Origin: Trachythela sp. YZ-2020
Taxonomy: Eukaryota; Cnidaria; Anthozoa; Malacalcyonacea; Clavulariidae
Length of the DNA: 64,000 nucleotides
Direction of reading: 5' to 3'
Assembly (NCBI GenBank): GCA_016169945.1
Contig: JADLSH010000037.1
Span: 1-64,000 of the forward strand
Notes under the pieces: generated by a model
Database searches by the model: none
What the model saw: only the letters and a program-made list of their open reading frames with translations
What the model was told of the DNA's origin: nothing
Shown: positions 16,136 to 26,900 of the stretch, piece by piece
How positions within the stretch are numbered: position 1 is the stretch's first letter
How the letters are laid out: each line of letters starts with the position of its first letter
Position numbers and translations under genes: made by a program

Positions 16136-19062
16136 CTCTGGAGGAACCTGAAGGCCGCCACCAGGGCGGCCACCACGTCGCTGCGTCGGATCTCCTCCAT
16201 TCTTGGGTGTATATTGCCGAGATGTCGGTGTCGCACAGCCATTAGGCCCGGACACTCTAGCAGGATATGGTCGGACGTGTCGGGGCCTTCCCCGCAGACC
16301 CGGCACCATCCGGCACGGCAACGCGGGCTGTCGCACTGGGCGCAGTCACGCGTGGGGTTCCGACCGATGCGGTGCATGTAGTGCGCCGAGCCCGACCAAT
16401 GCCCGGCGCGAACCTGGTGTACGTCGATGGCCGAATGACGGTCCAGGTGGTCCACCGACTGCGGGAGTTTACCTTCCATCAGACGCCGGTACCAACACGG
16501 CGGCCAGTCGCTGATCCACCGGGCCCTCACCGCTCTTGCGGCCGCTCGGTAGGCCGTGGTCACATCCACGGCGACATTATCTTGGGGTAGCGCGGAGGCC
16601 TCCTTGGCCAGCTGGTCTGCGCGCTCATTCCCCGCCACCCCACAGTGCGATGGGACCCACTGTAGGTGGATCTGACGTCCGCCGGTCGCCAGCTCCGTCA
16701 GGAGCGCCCAGATGTCTACGGTCAGGGGTGATGATTGTGCCGACGGCCCCCTCTGAAGTCGCTTCAGAGCGGCCTGTGAGTCGGTACACACCACCACGGG
16801 GTCTTCAGTGTGTACCGGGTGTGCTTGTAGGTCCGCCAGCGCTGCGTGGAGGGCCACCAGCTCTGCCCTGAAGCTGGAACAGAGCCGGCCGGCAGCGGCA
16901 CGGAGTTCGCGGGACTCACCGTCGGGGAGCTCTATAAAGGCACCAGCTCCTCCGTTGATCACGCCTCCGTCCACTGCACCGTCGGACCACACCCATGTCG
17001 CACACTGCGGTAGAGACGCCAGATGGAGTTCGGCCTTCTTCCTCTTCATCTCGTCAGAGGCACCTCTCGGCAGTCCCTCGCCGATGTTGAGTCGGAACGT
17101 GACTCCGCCAGGGCTCGTCCATGGCGGAGCCCGCGGGGGGAGGATCGGTTCGATCGGGGGGCTGACTCCCGCTGACTCCCACACGTCCAGCCCGACCTCT
17201 CGCCAGCCGGTGACCGTCGACAGACGCCTCGGGACATCTGCGTCAGCGACTTCCCGAAGCGGGTCTTCCAACGGAAGTGCTTTGGCCTTCGCCAAGAATC
17301 GGGCCGCAAGCGCGAGGCGACGGGTCCCCACCGGGACGAGACCAGCCTCGGCCATGACGGCGTCCCTTCGCGTCGAAACGGGGCATCCCGTGATGACCCT
17401 GGCTGCTGCGCGCATTTCCCTCTCCAGGATCTCGACGTGGGAATTAGGGGTGGCCGGCAGCCATGCTGCAGCGGCGTGCTCCAGTGCACCTCTGATGTAG
17501 CCGTTCGCCACGGCACGTAGTTGGGTCTCGCTGAGGCCCCAGTCCCTCCCGGTGAGGCGTCGCAGTTGGGCGATTCGGGGGCGCGTCTTCTGACGCAGGC
17601 TCCGGCAGTGTGCACCGAAGTGGAGGGTGCGTTCCAGCGTGATGCCGAGCAGTTTCAGCTGGTCCCCTGCTCTCACGGTCTCCTCTGCGACCTTGATGGC
17701 GCAATCTGTCACGTCTCTTGCTGCTTGGGAGAGAACCAGCATCTGTGTCTTCTCGCCGGCTACCCTCATTTTGGACGCCCACGCCCATCTTGACAGGGAG
17801 TCAGCGGCTCGCTGCGCTCGCTCCTTGGCCACCGCGATACTGTTCCCCGCACAGAGGGCCGCCGTGTCGTCGGCGTACATGAATGGGGTAGTACCGGGTA
17901 TCTTGGAGAGCTCTGCCACTAGCGGGGCCGACCACAGCAGAAATAAGGTCGGGGACAGTACACTGCCCTGAGGCAGGCCCGCCCTAAAAACCCGGTCGCG
18001 GCTCTTCTCCCCGTTCACTTCAACGTGGGCTCTGCGGTCGCGCAGGTAACCCCAGACCCACCTGACGAGACAGAGTGGGATGCCTTGTGAGAGCAGTCTG
18101 ACTCTCAGGAGTTGTTGGTCTACGGTATCATAGGCGCGGGAAAAATCAAACGCCAGCAGGACATACTTCTGGGACGATTGGCCGTCCGGAGGGGCTTTCT
18201 TCCTTGACCGAGGGATCTGCCACCCATCTTGGACATGCTGGATGAGCCGGCCGATGTTGTCCTCTACAGAACGACCCTCGCGAAAGCCAACCTGCTCCTG
18301 AGGAATGAGGTTCCTCTCGGTTGCTATGTGCGAGAGCCTGGCGAGGATGAGCCGCTCTGCCAGCTTCGAGACATGGCTCGTGAGGGCTATCGGGCGATAG
18401 CTAGACACACGACTCTTGTCTTTCCCAGCCTTTGGGATGGGGCAGATCGTTGCTCGGCGCCACTCCATCGGTACCGTCCCCTCGCGCCAGCTTGCGTTAA
18501 TTAGCCTCAGTAGAGCAGAGCGGGTCACGGGGCCGAGGTGCTTGATCATCTCGTTCGTGATGCAATCTGGGCCGGCCGCTTTCTTAAGTTTCAGGGCGTC
18601 GATTTGACGGACAAGTTCAACCATGGTGAAGTCTCCGCAGCATCCTTGGCGGGCGCCACCGCACTCCCGACAGTTGGGAGGCGTGAGTCCCTTCTTCTGC
18701 TGCTTCGCAGCGCGGTCTATCCTGGGGATACGGACCTTCTTGGACACCTGCGCATACGTTTGGCAGAAGGCTTCAGCCTTGTCCTTGTCCTTGACTAGAA
18801 GACGCCCTTCGTGCTTCATGGCCTGGCCATCCCGGTGTTCGTCATCTGTTGAGCTTTCCCACTTCTTGAGTAAGCGTGACACCTTACCAAGGTGGTTCGG
18901 TTTGGTGAGCTCTTCAGCGACGAATTCGCGGAATGCAGTCCTCGTGACCCGCTCCTCCACCTGGGCTGCTCGTTGTTTGGCTTCTACCCACTTGCGTTTG
19001 GAATCGGGGTCGGCCCGGTTAAGCTGGTCCCGGGCTAAACGGCGCTGCGCAACGGCTTCCAC
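16033..19062 (-). CDS. LINE reverse transcriptase/RNase H ORF (5'-partial, 3' end altered)
   Basis: About 980 codons of LINE sequence with no stop. The frame is open to the truncation point near 19066; no ATG marks a real start. Reverse transcriptase spans about residues 155-475, with FDFSRAYDTV near 305, GLPQGSVLSP near 362 and YADD at 396-399. RNase H (about 690-825) keeps all four acidic residues: Asp694, Glu734, Asp761, Asp816. A C-terminal zinc knuckle follows: C920-x2-C923-x8-H932-x4-C937. An RNase H after RT points to the I-like group (I, Ingi, R1, LOA relatives); the clade is not resolved. The MITE replaces the last native residue: without it the ORF would end FLQSR-stop at 15966-15968, whereas now it runs about 35 codons into the MITE. 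Without an endonuclease the copy should be immobile. Confidence 0.88.
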   Translation of the reverse strand: MEAVAQRRLARDQLNRADPDSKRKWVEAKQRAAQVEERVTRTAFREFVAEELTKPNHLGKVSRLLKKWESSTDDEHRDGQAMKHEGRLLVKDKDKAEAFCQTYAQVSKKVRIPRIDRAAKQQKKGLTPPNCRECGGARQGCCGDFTMVELVRQIDALKLKKAAGPDCITNEMIKHLGPVTRSALLRLINASWREGTVPMEWRRATICPIPKAGKDKSRVSSYRPIALTSHVSKLAERLILARLSHIATERNLIPQEQVGFREGRSVEDNIGRLIQHVQDGWQIPRSRKKAPPDGQSSQKYVLLAFDFSRAYDTVDQQLLRVRLLSQGIPLCLVRWVWGYLRDRRAHVEVNGEKSRDRVFRAGLPQGSVLSPTLFLLWSAPLVAELSKIPGTTPFMYADDTAALCAGNSIAVAKERAQRAADSLSRWAWASKMRVAGEKTQMLVLSQAARDVTDCAIKVAEETVRAGDQLKLLGITLERTLHFGAHCRSLRQKTRPRIAQLRRLTGRDWGLSETQLRAVANGYIRGALEHAAAAWLPATPNSHVEILEREMRAAARVITGCPVSTRRDAVMAEAGLVPVGTRRLALAARFLAKAKALPLEDPLREVADADVPRRLSTVTGWREVGLDVWESAGVSPPIEPILPPRAPPWTSPGGVTFRLNIGEGLPRGASDEMKRKKAELHLASLPQCATWVWSDGAVDGGVINGGAGAFIELPDGESRELRAAAGRLCSSFRAELVALHAALADLQAHPVHTEDPVVVCTDSQAALKRLQRGPSAQSSPLTVDIWALLTELATGGRQIHLQWVPSHCGVAGNERADQLAKEASALPQDNVAVDVTTAYRAAARAVRARWISDWPPCWYRRLMEGKLPQSVDHLDRHSAIDVHQVRAGHWSGSAHYMHRIGRNPTRDCAQCDSPRCRAGWCRVCGEGPDTSDHILLECPGLMAVRHRHLGNIHPRMEEIRRSDVVAALVAAFRFLQSSGVFRGGIVPCPPPLGQRKCITKPGNMWYENQK

Positions 19063-19072
19063 AAGCTCTGTT

Positions 19073-19436
19073 TTAACCCTCGCCCCACTGGCCTAACCGC
19101 GACACCTTCGCTATACTGGGGGGGGGGGGGGCGGATGACCGCCCCTGCTATCTCCGGAACCAAGCACGCTAGAGACCTCGGGTAAAGCGCGTTGGAAAGC
19201 TCGTCAGAAATCATGACGAAATCACGTTGGTCAAATTTTCGGTCAAGGTCACCGTTTGACCTCCAGAGGTCAATGAACTTTCGACCCGCCCGGCCGGGCC
19301 GACTTGGCCATCGACACGTTTCCCAACGAAAATAAGAGGGGAAATGAAACGGAAAAGGGTAGGGTAAAAATGAATGCTCTTTCCATTTTTGACATTCAAA
19401 AGTGTATGCATATGAAAGAAACGAATCGGTCGGGGG
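19073..19436. mobile_element. TTAA-type element end and adjoining relic sequence
   Basis: TTAACCCTCGCCCC followed by a G-run/C-run hairpin around ggatgacc, like the end at 1019. The TTAACCCT overlaps the LINE target duplication, so the LINE inserted at this end. The rest is anonymous and leads into the next TTAA-family copy. Confidence 0.4.
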
Positions 19437-20402
19437 GGGCCTCTGAGGCCCCCCCTGAGATCTCGCAAAGTTACCGTACGATTTTGATGGGAGATGGCTC
19501 AAATGAATTATCTGTGTCTAAACTACATTTCCGAAGCGCCAAAAGTGCAAAATTTTCTCAATGGCGTAGTCAGCAGGCCAAAAAGGGGGGAAATGTCGGG
19601 TAAATCGTGTAGCGTGTCAGCTCCAAATTTGAAGATATTAAAATCAGAAGGTACTGATAACCACGTTTTCGGGGCGCTGATTCCGAATTTGGGGTCAACA
19701 TTTTTGAATTTTCGATAATTTTCAAAATTTTGGATTTTTTCAAAAAATATTTTGAAATTTTATTTTTTGTTTTTCGAAGGAAGAGGGTCCCAAAAGACCT
19801 ATGTATTGATTTCAGGTCAAAATTCGCAAAACTGACTGTGTGAGAGCCTGTTGAACGCTGAACCTTTAGCACAGCGAACAGGGTAAAATCCCGATTTTTG
19901 GCGTTCCTGGCGCCGCCCCTGCAACCAAAATTTGTTTTTCTTCTTCATGGGTGATGTTTGGTCATACTGCATCACTGTCTATGCCATTCTGAAGTATAGA
20001 ACGCATTATGACATGAGATACGGCAGGGACTATCATGCCTCCCCAAATTAGTCCCTGGAGCCGCCCCTGGCCAAAATCCAAAAATTTCCAAAAACAGGCA
20101 AAATGTGCACAATGAATGGCGAACAAAGGTCTGAAAGTTTGAAGTTCTTATCTCAAGCGGTTAGAGGACAGCAGGCGACAGTACGCGACTTCGGGAAACA
20201 CGGAAAATACCAAACATGCCCCCCAAAATCCGCCCCTGGCGCCGCCCCTATGCAACGAAAATTAATTCGGAAAATCACAAAATGCGCGCAATGAATAAAT
20301 AGGAAAAGTCAGAAAGTTTCAAGATCCTATCTTAAGCGGTTAAGGAACAGCATGGAAAAACCACCGGGGCCTCTAAGGCCCCCCCGACACTAATAGGGTT
20401 AA
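19437..20402. mobile_element. TTAA-family non-autonomous element, copy with damaged left end
   Basis: Strong similarity over most of its length to 21340-22342, for example agttaccgtacgattttgat at both. The right terminus is cccgacactaataggg followed by TTAA (20399-20402). The left terminus does not match the full copy and looks replaced or truncated. Small frames are not conserved between the copies. Confidence 0.6.
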
Positions 20403-21306
20403 TGGGCCAAAAATCGATACCCCGTCCAAGGCCTTATAGTAGAGGTAGAGTCACTAGGCGATTTCGGTCAAGGTTTGTGGTTTTCGCCGTCCACCCAGTG
20501 ACGTCACTGGGTGGACGTTATAACACGCTCTAAAAAAACTTTTTTTTAGACACCTCTGACATACAAATTCCCAATTGGCCATCGAAAGTACCTGAATAGA
20601 TCTTTAAAATGGGTACCATTTATTCCCGACAAATTATATTCATTTTTAGATATAAGACAACAAAAGTATGTGATTTTACATACCGGCTTACGAAACTAAC
20701 TCGGCCTACCACCCAGTGACGCACATCTGGTAACATCTGGTAACACAACTCTTTATAATGGGGCCAATGAGGATGACACCCCCCTGACCCCGTCCCTTGA
20801 CAAGGCGTCAGGCAAGGCACCTTTGACAAGGTGCAGGATCCATGACTATTTTTGCTCCATTAGCTAACATGTTAGACGAACACGTCTTGGTCCCCGACAT
20901 TTGTTTATATGATCGGAGTTGGCAGCTCTGGATGGAACTGAATAATAATAATAAATGTGGGGAGGGTGGAGGTCGAACCATTTCAATTGGGCAACAGTGG
21001 AGGATCCCGGTGGAAATGTGGGCAACCTGTAGGCAAAACTGCCTTTCCCCACAAACTGGCCGCCATAACATGTAAAAAGGAGTTAAAAAAACGTGGAAAA
21101 TCACGTTTTTTCCCACCCACAACACCCCACCCAAAAAACCTAGCGGATGGGTCCGCCAATGTTAGACCATGTCCTGTCCACATTGGCCCATATATGGACG
21201 TTGCCCATGGCCAAGGTCAGCATTGGGGGGGGGGGGGTGGCACGGCCGCCCAAAGGTATAGTTCCACCCCCTGTCAGCTGGAAGAACTGATGCTTATGGA
21301 ATGTGG
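20403..21306. other. Anonymous DNA with repeat fragments and a long palindrome
   Basis: No gene recognised. Fragments of the ~140-bp host repeat lie near 20404-20435 and 20788-20838. A perfect 30-bp palindrome is at 20488-20517. A G-run with flanking imperfect repeats is near 21220-21260. Confidence 0.6.
20488..20517. promoter_or_regulatory. Perfect 30-bp palindrome centred on TGACGTCA
   Basis: The half-site cgtccacccagtgac is followed directly by its exact reverse complement, with no spacer. The centre is the consensus CREB/ATF site TGACGTCA (20499-20506). A half-like copy (ccacccagtgacg) lies near 20710. Regulatory function is inference; it may be a transposon internal repeat. Confidence 0.5.
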
Positions 21307-22342
21307 TTAACCCTATTCCTGTTGGGCTTTTTTAGAGCTAAATCTGTTGGGGGGGCCGATTCGGCCCCCCCCTGAGATCTCGGAAAGTTACCGTACGATT
21401 TTGATGGGAGATGGCTCAAATGAATTGCCTATGTCTAAACTACATTGCTGAAGCGTCAAAAGTGCAAAATTTTCCCAATGGCGTAGTCAGCAGGCCAAAA
21501 AGGGGGGAAATGTCGGATAAATCACATAGCGTGTCAGCGCCAAATTTGAAGGAATTCAATAAACAAAAGGCACCGAAAACCACGTTTTCTGGGGCGCTGA
21601 TTCCGAATCTGGGGTCCAAAATTTTGAATTTTCGAAAATTTTCGAAAAAAATCCAAAATTTTATAACATTTTCAAAAAATATTTCAAAATTTTATTTTTT
21701 GGTGTTTTCCGAAGTAAGAGGGTCCCAAAAGACCTGTGTGTCGATTTCAGGTCAAAATTCGTAAAACTGACTGTGTGAGAGCCTGGTGAACGCTGAACCT
21801 TTACCACAGCGCACGGGGTAAAATCCCCATTTTTGGCGTTCCTGGCGCCGCCCCTGCTACCAAAAGTTGTTTTTCTTCTTCGTGGATGATGTTTAGTCAT
21901 ACTGCAACATTACCTATGCCATTCTGAAGTATATCACGCATTATGATTTGAGATATGGCAGGGATTCGAATGCCCCCCAAAATTGGTCCCTGGACCCGCC
22001 CCTGGGCAAAATCCGAAAATTTCCAAATATGCAAAGTGTGCCCAATACATATCTAAAAAGGGTCTGAAAGTTTGAAGTTCTTATCTCAAGCCGTTAGAGG
22101 ACAGCAGGCGACAGCACGCGACTTCGGGAAGCACGGAAAATACGAAACATGCCCCCCAAAAAGCGCCCCTGGCGCCGCCCCTAGGCAACGAAAATAAATT
22201 TGGAAAATCACAAAATGTGCGCAATGAATAGGTAGGAAAAGTCACCAAGAATGAAGACCGTACCTTCAACCGTTTAGGAATGGCACCAGAAAAACCTCCG
22301 GGGGGGGCCGATTCGGCCCCCCCCCAACAGGAATAGGGTTAA
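21307..22342. mobile_element. Complete TTAA-flanked non-autonomous element (piggyBac-like)
   Basis: TTAA at 21307-21310 and 22339-22342 flank perfect 16-bp inverted ends (ccctattcctgttggg at 21311-21326, inverse at 22323-22338). Subterminal G-run/C-run hairpins containing ccgattcgg sit just inside both ends. TTAA duplication and CCC tips are the piggyBac hallmark; Kolobok elements also use TTAA. No transposase. It shares most of its interior with 19437-20402. Confidence 0.8.
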
Positions 22343-22780
22343 GGGGCACTGGCAGACCCAGACGGGGTTAACTGGGCCGTTGGGGGGGGGGGGCTAAATG
22401 TAGAAAAATATCCTATTTTTTTAAAACACGGATCCACAGTCACAGGCACAGGTCAGGCAGTGCCGGTAGCGAGGGCGGAGCTTAGCTCTGACGTCAGGGC
22501 AAACGTCACGGCAGCCTCTACTAGGAAGCGACCTGTCCGGTGCATTTAAACCAGGGCCTCGGATAACATGTTAACTGGCGACCCCACCCCCCACCCCCCC
22601 CCCCCCCCTTCCCGAGTCACAGCTTCTGTCCCTCGCATTCAAAGCAAAACATAAGGCAATTCGGTCACTGCGGGGGCCGATATAAAGGGATGTTAGCAGT
22701 CTACCACCCAGGCCCTCTGCCCACCCCAGTCAGGTTTCCTTAGACGAGTCCCTGGCGAAAGCCTGTGCTGCATTCCACTG
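22343..22780. other. Anonymous DNA before the satellite
   Basis: No gene seen. Contains long G and C runs (near 22381-22392 and 22583-22608) and scattered ACGT words. Confidence 0.6.
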
Positions 22781-23279
22781 TGCGCTCCGCACATCTCCGC
22801 ACGCGATCCGCACATCTCCGCATTTCTCTGCACATGTCCGCACGCGCTCCGCACATCTCCGCACATCTCAGCACGCACTCACACATCTCCGCACATATCC
22901 GGACCCGCTCCGCACATCTCCGCACATCTCCGCACATGTTCGCACGCGCTCCGCACATCTCCGCACATCTCCGCACGCGCTCCGCACATCTCCGAACGCT
23001 CCGCACATGTCACGCACATTTCGCACGCGCTCGCACATCTCACACAGCTCGCACATCTCCGCACGCGCTCCGCACATCTCCGCACATCTCCGCACATCTC
23101 GCACCTGTCCACACCTCTGCACATCTCACACATGTCAGCACACGCTCCGCACATCTCAGCACATCTCGCACATCTCCGCACATCTCCGCACATGTCCGCA
23201 CGCCTTACATCTCCGCACATCTCCGCACGCCCTCCGCACATCTCCGCACATCTCCGAACATCTCCGCACGCGCTCCGCT
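22781..23279 (-). repeat. GCGGAGATGT/GCGGAGCGCGT satellite, minus-oriented block
   Basis: About 500 bp of the satellite read on the minus strand (ctccgcacatctccgcacgc on plus), more variable than the main array. It meets a plus-oriented block at about 23280. Confidence 0.9.
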
Positions 23280-23283
23280 GTGC

Positions 23284-23508
23284 TGAGCGCGTGCGGAAAT
23301 GTGCACAGATGTGCGGAGCGCGTGCGGAGATGTGCGGAGCGCGTGCGGAGATATGCGGAGATGTGCGAAGATATGTGCGAGCGCGTGAGATGTGCAGGCG
23401 CGTGGAGAGATGTGCGGAGATGTCTGGAGATGTGCAGTGCAGATGGGCGGAGATGTGCGGAGCGCGTGCGGAGATGTGCGGAGATGTGCGGAGCGCGTTC
23501 GGAGATGG
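23284..23508 (+). repeat. Satellite, short plus-oriented block
   Basis: About 225 bp of diverged satellite after the orientation switch. Confidence 0.85.
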
Positions 23509-23930
23509 AGGGAATTCTGCGCTCCGTGCCTGGCAGCAGCCTCCGCGGGGACCAACCCAGCCAGCCCTCCCGCTGACCCTCGGGAGGGCAGACCTGTTTA
23601 CTACGCTCGCTGACAACCGCCTGAGGGCACAGGTCGGTCGGACTCTCTGACCTCATAACTGATAGCAGGCCGTCGCCACGGATTTTTTCCAGGGGGGGAC
23701 GGACGGTATTTTGGGTCCATTCTTTCCATACACTGCCATAGGCGTAGTGTTAAATTTTCTGATTTCAGGGGGGGACGCGTCCCCCCCGTCCCCCCCCCAT
23801 TTTCGACGCCCATGACAGATAGCCGAAAGAGAGTACTGGGAGAGAAGGAGTCACTGGGCTCAGAACCTCTCTGAAGCCTAACTGGAGCTTGATACCGCCA
23901 CCCGCCGTCCGCTGCCCTATCTCCCTGCCC
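23509..23930. other. Non-satellite gap within the arrays
   Basis: 422 bp without satellite words. Contains a G-run/C-run hairpin near 23768-23798 between weak inverted words (cataggcgt near 23737, acgcccatg ending 23814), possibly a decayed MITE. No gene. Confidence 0.6.
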
Positions 23931-26900
23931 CGCGTGCGGAGATGTGCGGAGATGTCCGGAGCGCGTGCGGAGATGTGCAGAGATGTGCGGAGCACGTGCG
24001 GAGATGTGCGGAGCGCGTGCGGAGATGTGCGGAGATGTGCGGAGATGTGCGGAGATGTGCGGAGATGTGCGAAGATGTACGGAGCGCGTGCGGAGACGTG
24101 CGGAGATGTGCGGAGATGTGCGGAGCGCGTGCGGATATGTGCGGAGATGTGCGGACATGTGCGGAGATGTGCGGAGATGTGCGGAGATGTGCGGAACGCG
24201 TGCGGAGATGTGCGGAGCGCGTGCGGAGATGTGCGGAGATGTGCGGAGCTGTGCGGAGATGTGCGGAAATGTGCGGAGATGTGTGGAGCGCGTACGTAGA
24301 TGTTCGGAGCGCGTGCGGAGATGTGCGGAGATGTGCGGAGCGCGTGCGGAGATGTGCGTAGATGTGCGGAGCGCGTGCGGAGATGTGCGGAGATGTGCGG
24401 AGCGCGTGCGGAGATGTGCGGAGATGTGCGGAGATGTGCGGAGATGTGCGGAGATGTGCGGAGCGTGTGCGGAAATGTGCGGAGATGTGCGGAGCGCGTA
24501 CGTAGATGTGCGGAGCGCGTGCGGAGATGTGCGGAGATGTGCGGAGCGCGTGCGGAGATGTGCGGAGATGTGCGGAGCGCGTGCGGAGATGTGCGGAGAT
24601 GTGCGGAGCGCGTGCGGAGATGTGCGGAGATGTGCGGAGCGCGTGCGGAAATGTGCGGAGATGTGCGGAGCGCGTGCGGATATGTGAGAATATGTGCGGA
24701 ATGCGTGCGGAGATGTGCAGAGATGTGCGGAGCGCGTGCGGAGATGTGCGGAGATGGGCGGAGATGTGCGGCGCGCGTGCGGAGATGTGTGGAGATGTGC
24801 GGTGCGCGTGCGGACATGTGCGGAGATGTGCGGAGCGCGTGCGGAGATATGCGGAGATGTGCGGAGCGCGTGCGGATATGTGCGGAGATGTGCGGAGCGC
24901 GTGCGGATATTTGGGGAGATGTGCGGAGCGCGTGCGGAAATGTGCGGAGATGTGCGGAGCGCGTGCGGATATGTGCGAAGATGTGCGGAATGCGTGCGGA
25001 GATGTGCAGAGATGTGCGGAGCACGTGCGTAGCTGTGCGGAGCGCGTGCGTAGATGTGCGGAGATGTGCGGAGATGTGCGGAGCGCGTGCGGAGATGTGT
25101 GGGGATGTGCGATGCGCGTGCGGACATGTGCGGAGATGTGCGGAGATGTGCGGAGCGCGTGCGGAGATGTGCGGAGCTGTGCGGAGATGTGCGGAGCGTG
25201 TGCGGAAATGTGCGGAGATGTGCGGAGCGCGTGCGTAGATGTGCGGAGATGTGCGGAGCGCGTGCGGAGATGTGCGGAGATGTGCGGAGCGCGTGGGGAG
25301 ATGTGCGGAGATGTGCGGAGCGCGTGCGGATATGTGCGAAGATGTGCGGAATGCGTGCGGAGATGTGCAGAGATGTGCGGAGCACGTGCGGAGATGTGCG
25401 GAGCGCGTGCGGAGATGTGCGGAGATGTGCGGAGATGTGCGGAGCGCGTGCGGAGATGTGTGGAGATGTGCGGTGCGCGTGCGGACATGTGCGGAGATGT
25501 GCGGAGATGTGCGGAGCGCGTGCGGAGATCTGCGGAGATGTGCGGAGCGCGTGAGGAGATGTGCGGAGATGTGCGGAGATGTGCGGAGCGCGTGCGGAGA
25601 TGTGCGGAGATGAGCGGAGCGCGTGCGGAGATGTGCGGAGATGTGCGGAGCGCGTGCGGAGATGTGCGGAGCGCGTGCGGAGATGTGCGGAGATGTGCGG
25701 AGATGTGCGGAGCGCGTGCGGAGATGTGCGGAGATGTGCGGAGCGCGTGCGGAGATGTGCGGAGATGTGCGGAGCGCGTGCGGAGATGTGCGGAGCGCGT
25801 GCGGAGATGTGCAGAGATGTGCGGAGCGCGTGCGGAGATGTGCGGAGATGTGCGGAGCGCGTGCGGAGATGTGCGGAGATGTGCGGAGCGCGTGCGGAGA
25901 TGTGCGGAGATGTGCGGAGCGCGTGCGGAGATGTGCGGAGATGTGCGGAGCGCGTGTGGAGATGTGCAGAGATGTGCGGAGCGCGTGCGGCCATGTGCGG
26001 AGATGTGCGGAGATGTGCGGAGATGTGCGGTGATGTCCGGAGCGCGTGCGGAAATGTGCGGAGATGTGCGGAGCGCGTGCGGAGATGTGCAGAGATGTGC
26101 GGAGCGCGTGCGGAGATGTGCGGAGCGCGTGCGGAGATGTGCGGAGCGCGTGCGGAGATGTGCGGAGATGTGCGGAGCGCGTGCGGAGATGTGCAGAGAA
26201 ATGCGGAGATGTGCGGAGCGCGTGCGGAGATGTGCGGAGATGTGCGGAGATGTGCGGAGCGCGTGCGGAGATGTGCGGAGATGTGCGGAGATGTGCGGAG
26301 CGCGTGCGGAGATGTGCGGAGCGCGTGCGGAGATGTGCGGAGATGTGCGGAGATGTGCGGAGCGCGTGCGGAGATGTGCGGAGATGTGCGGAGATGTGCG
26401 GAGCGCGTGCGGAGATGTGCGGAGATGTGCGGAGCGCGTGCGGAGATGTGCGGAGATGTGCGGAGCGCGTGCGGAGATGTGCGGAGATGTGCGGAGCGCG
26501 TGCGGAGATGTGCGGAGATGTGCGGAGCGCGTGCGAAGATGTGCGGAGATATGCGGAGATGTGCGGAGATGTGCGGAGCGCGTGCGGAGATGTGCGGAGA
26601 TGTGCGGAGCGCGTGCGGAGATGTGCGGAGATGTGCGGAGCGCGTGCGGAGATGTGCTGAGATGTGCGGAGCGCGTGCGGAGATGTGCGGAGATGTGCGG
26701 AGCGCGTGCGGAGCGCGTGCGGAGATGTGCGGAGATGTGCGGAGATGTGCGGAGCGCGTGCGGAGATGTGCGGAGATGTGCGGAGCGCGTGCGGAGATGT
26801 GCAGAGATGTGCGGAGCGCGTGCGGAGATGTGCGGAGATGTGCGGAGCGCGTGCGGAAATGTGCGGAGATGTGCGGAGCGCGTGCGGAGATGTGCGGAGC

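Larger units (their letters stand above)
15917..19066 (-). mobile_element. 5'-truncated non-LTR retrotransposon (I/Ingi-like LINE)
   Basis: Flanked by the 14-bp duplication tctgttttaaccct (15903-15916 and 19067-19080). The 3' end (left on the plus strand) carries a short (CAA)n tail at about 15917-15932. The element keeps the reverse transcriptase/RNase H part of its ORF but lacks the 5' UTR, any ORF1 and the endonuclease, as usual for incomplete target-primed reverse transcription. A hAT-like MITE inserted later at 15981-16135. Confidence 0.85.

Noticed and set aside
23737..23814. Small MITE with cataggcgt / acgcccatg ends
   Set aside because: The inverted ends match over only 8-9 bp and the flanks show no target duplication.
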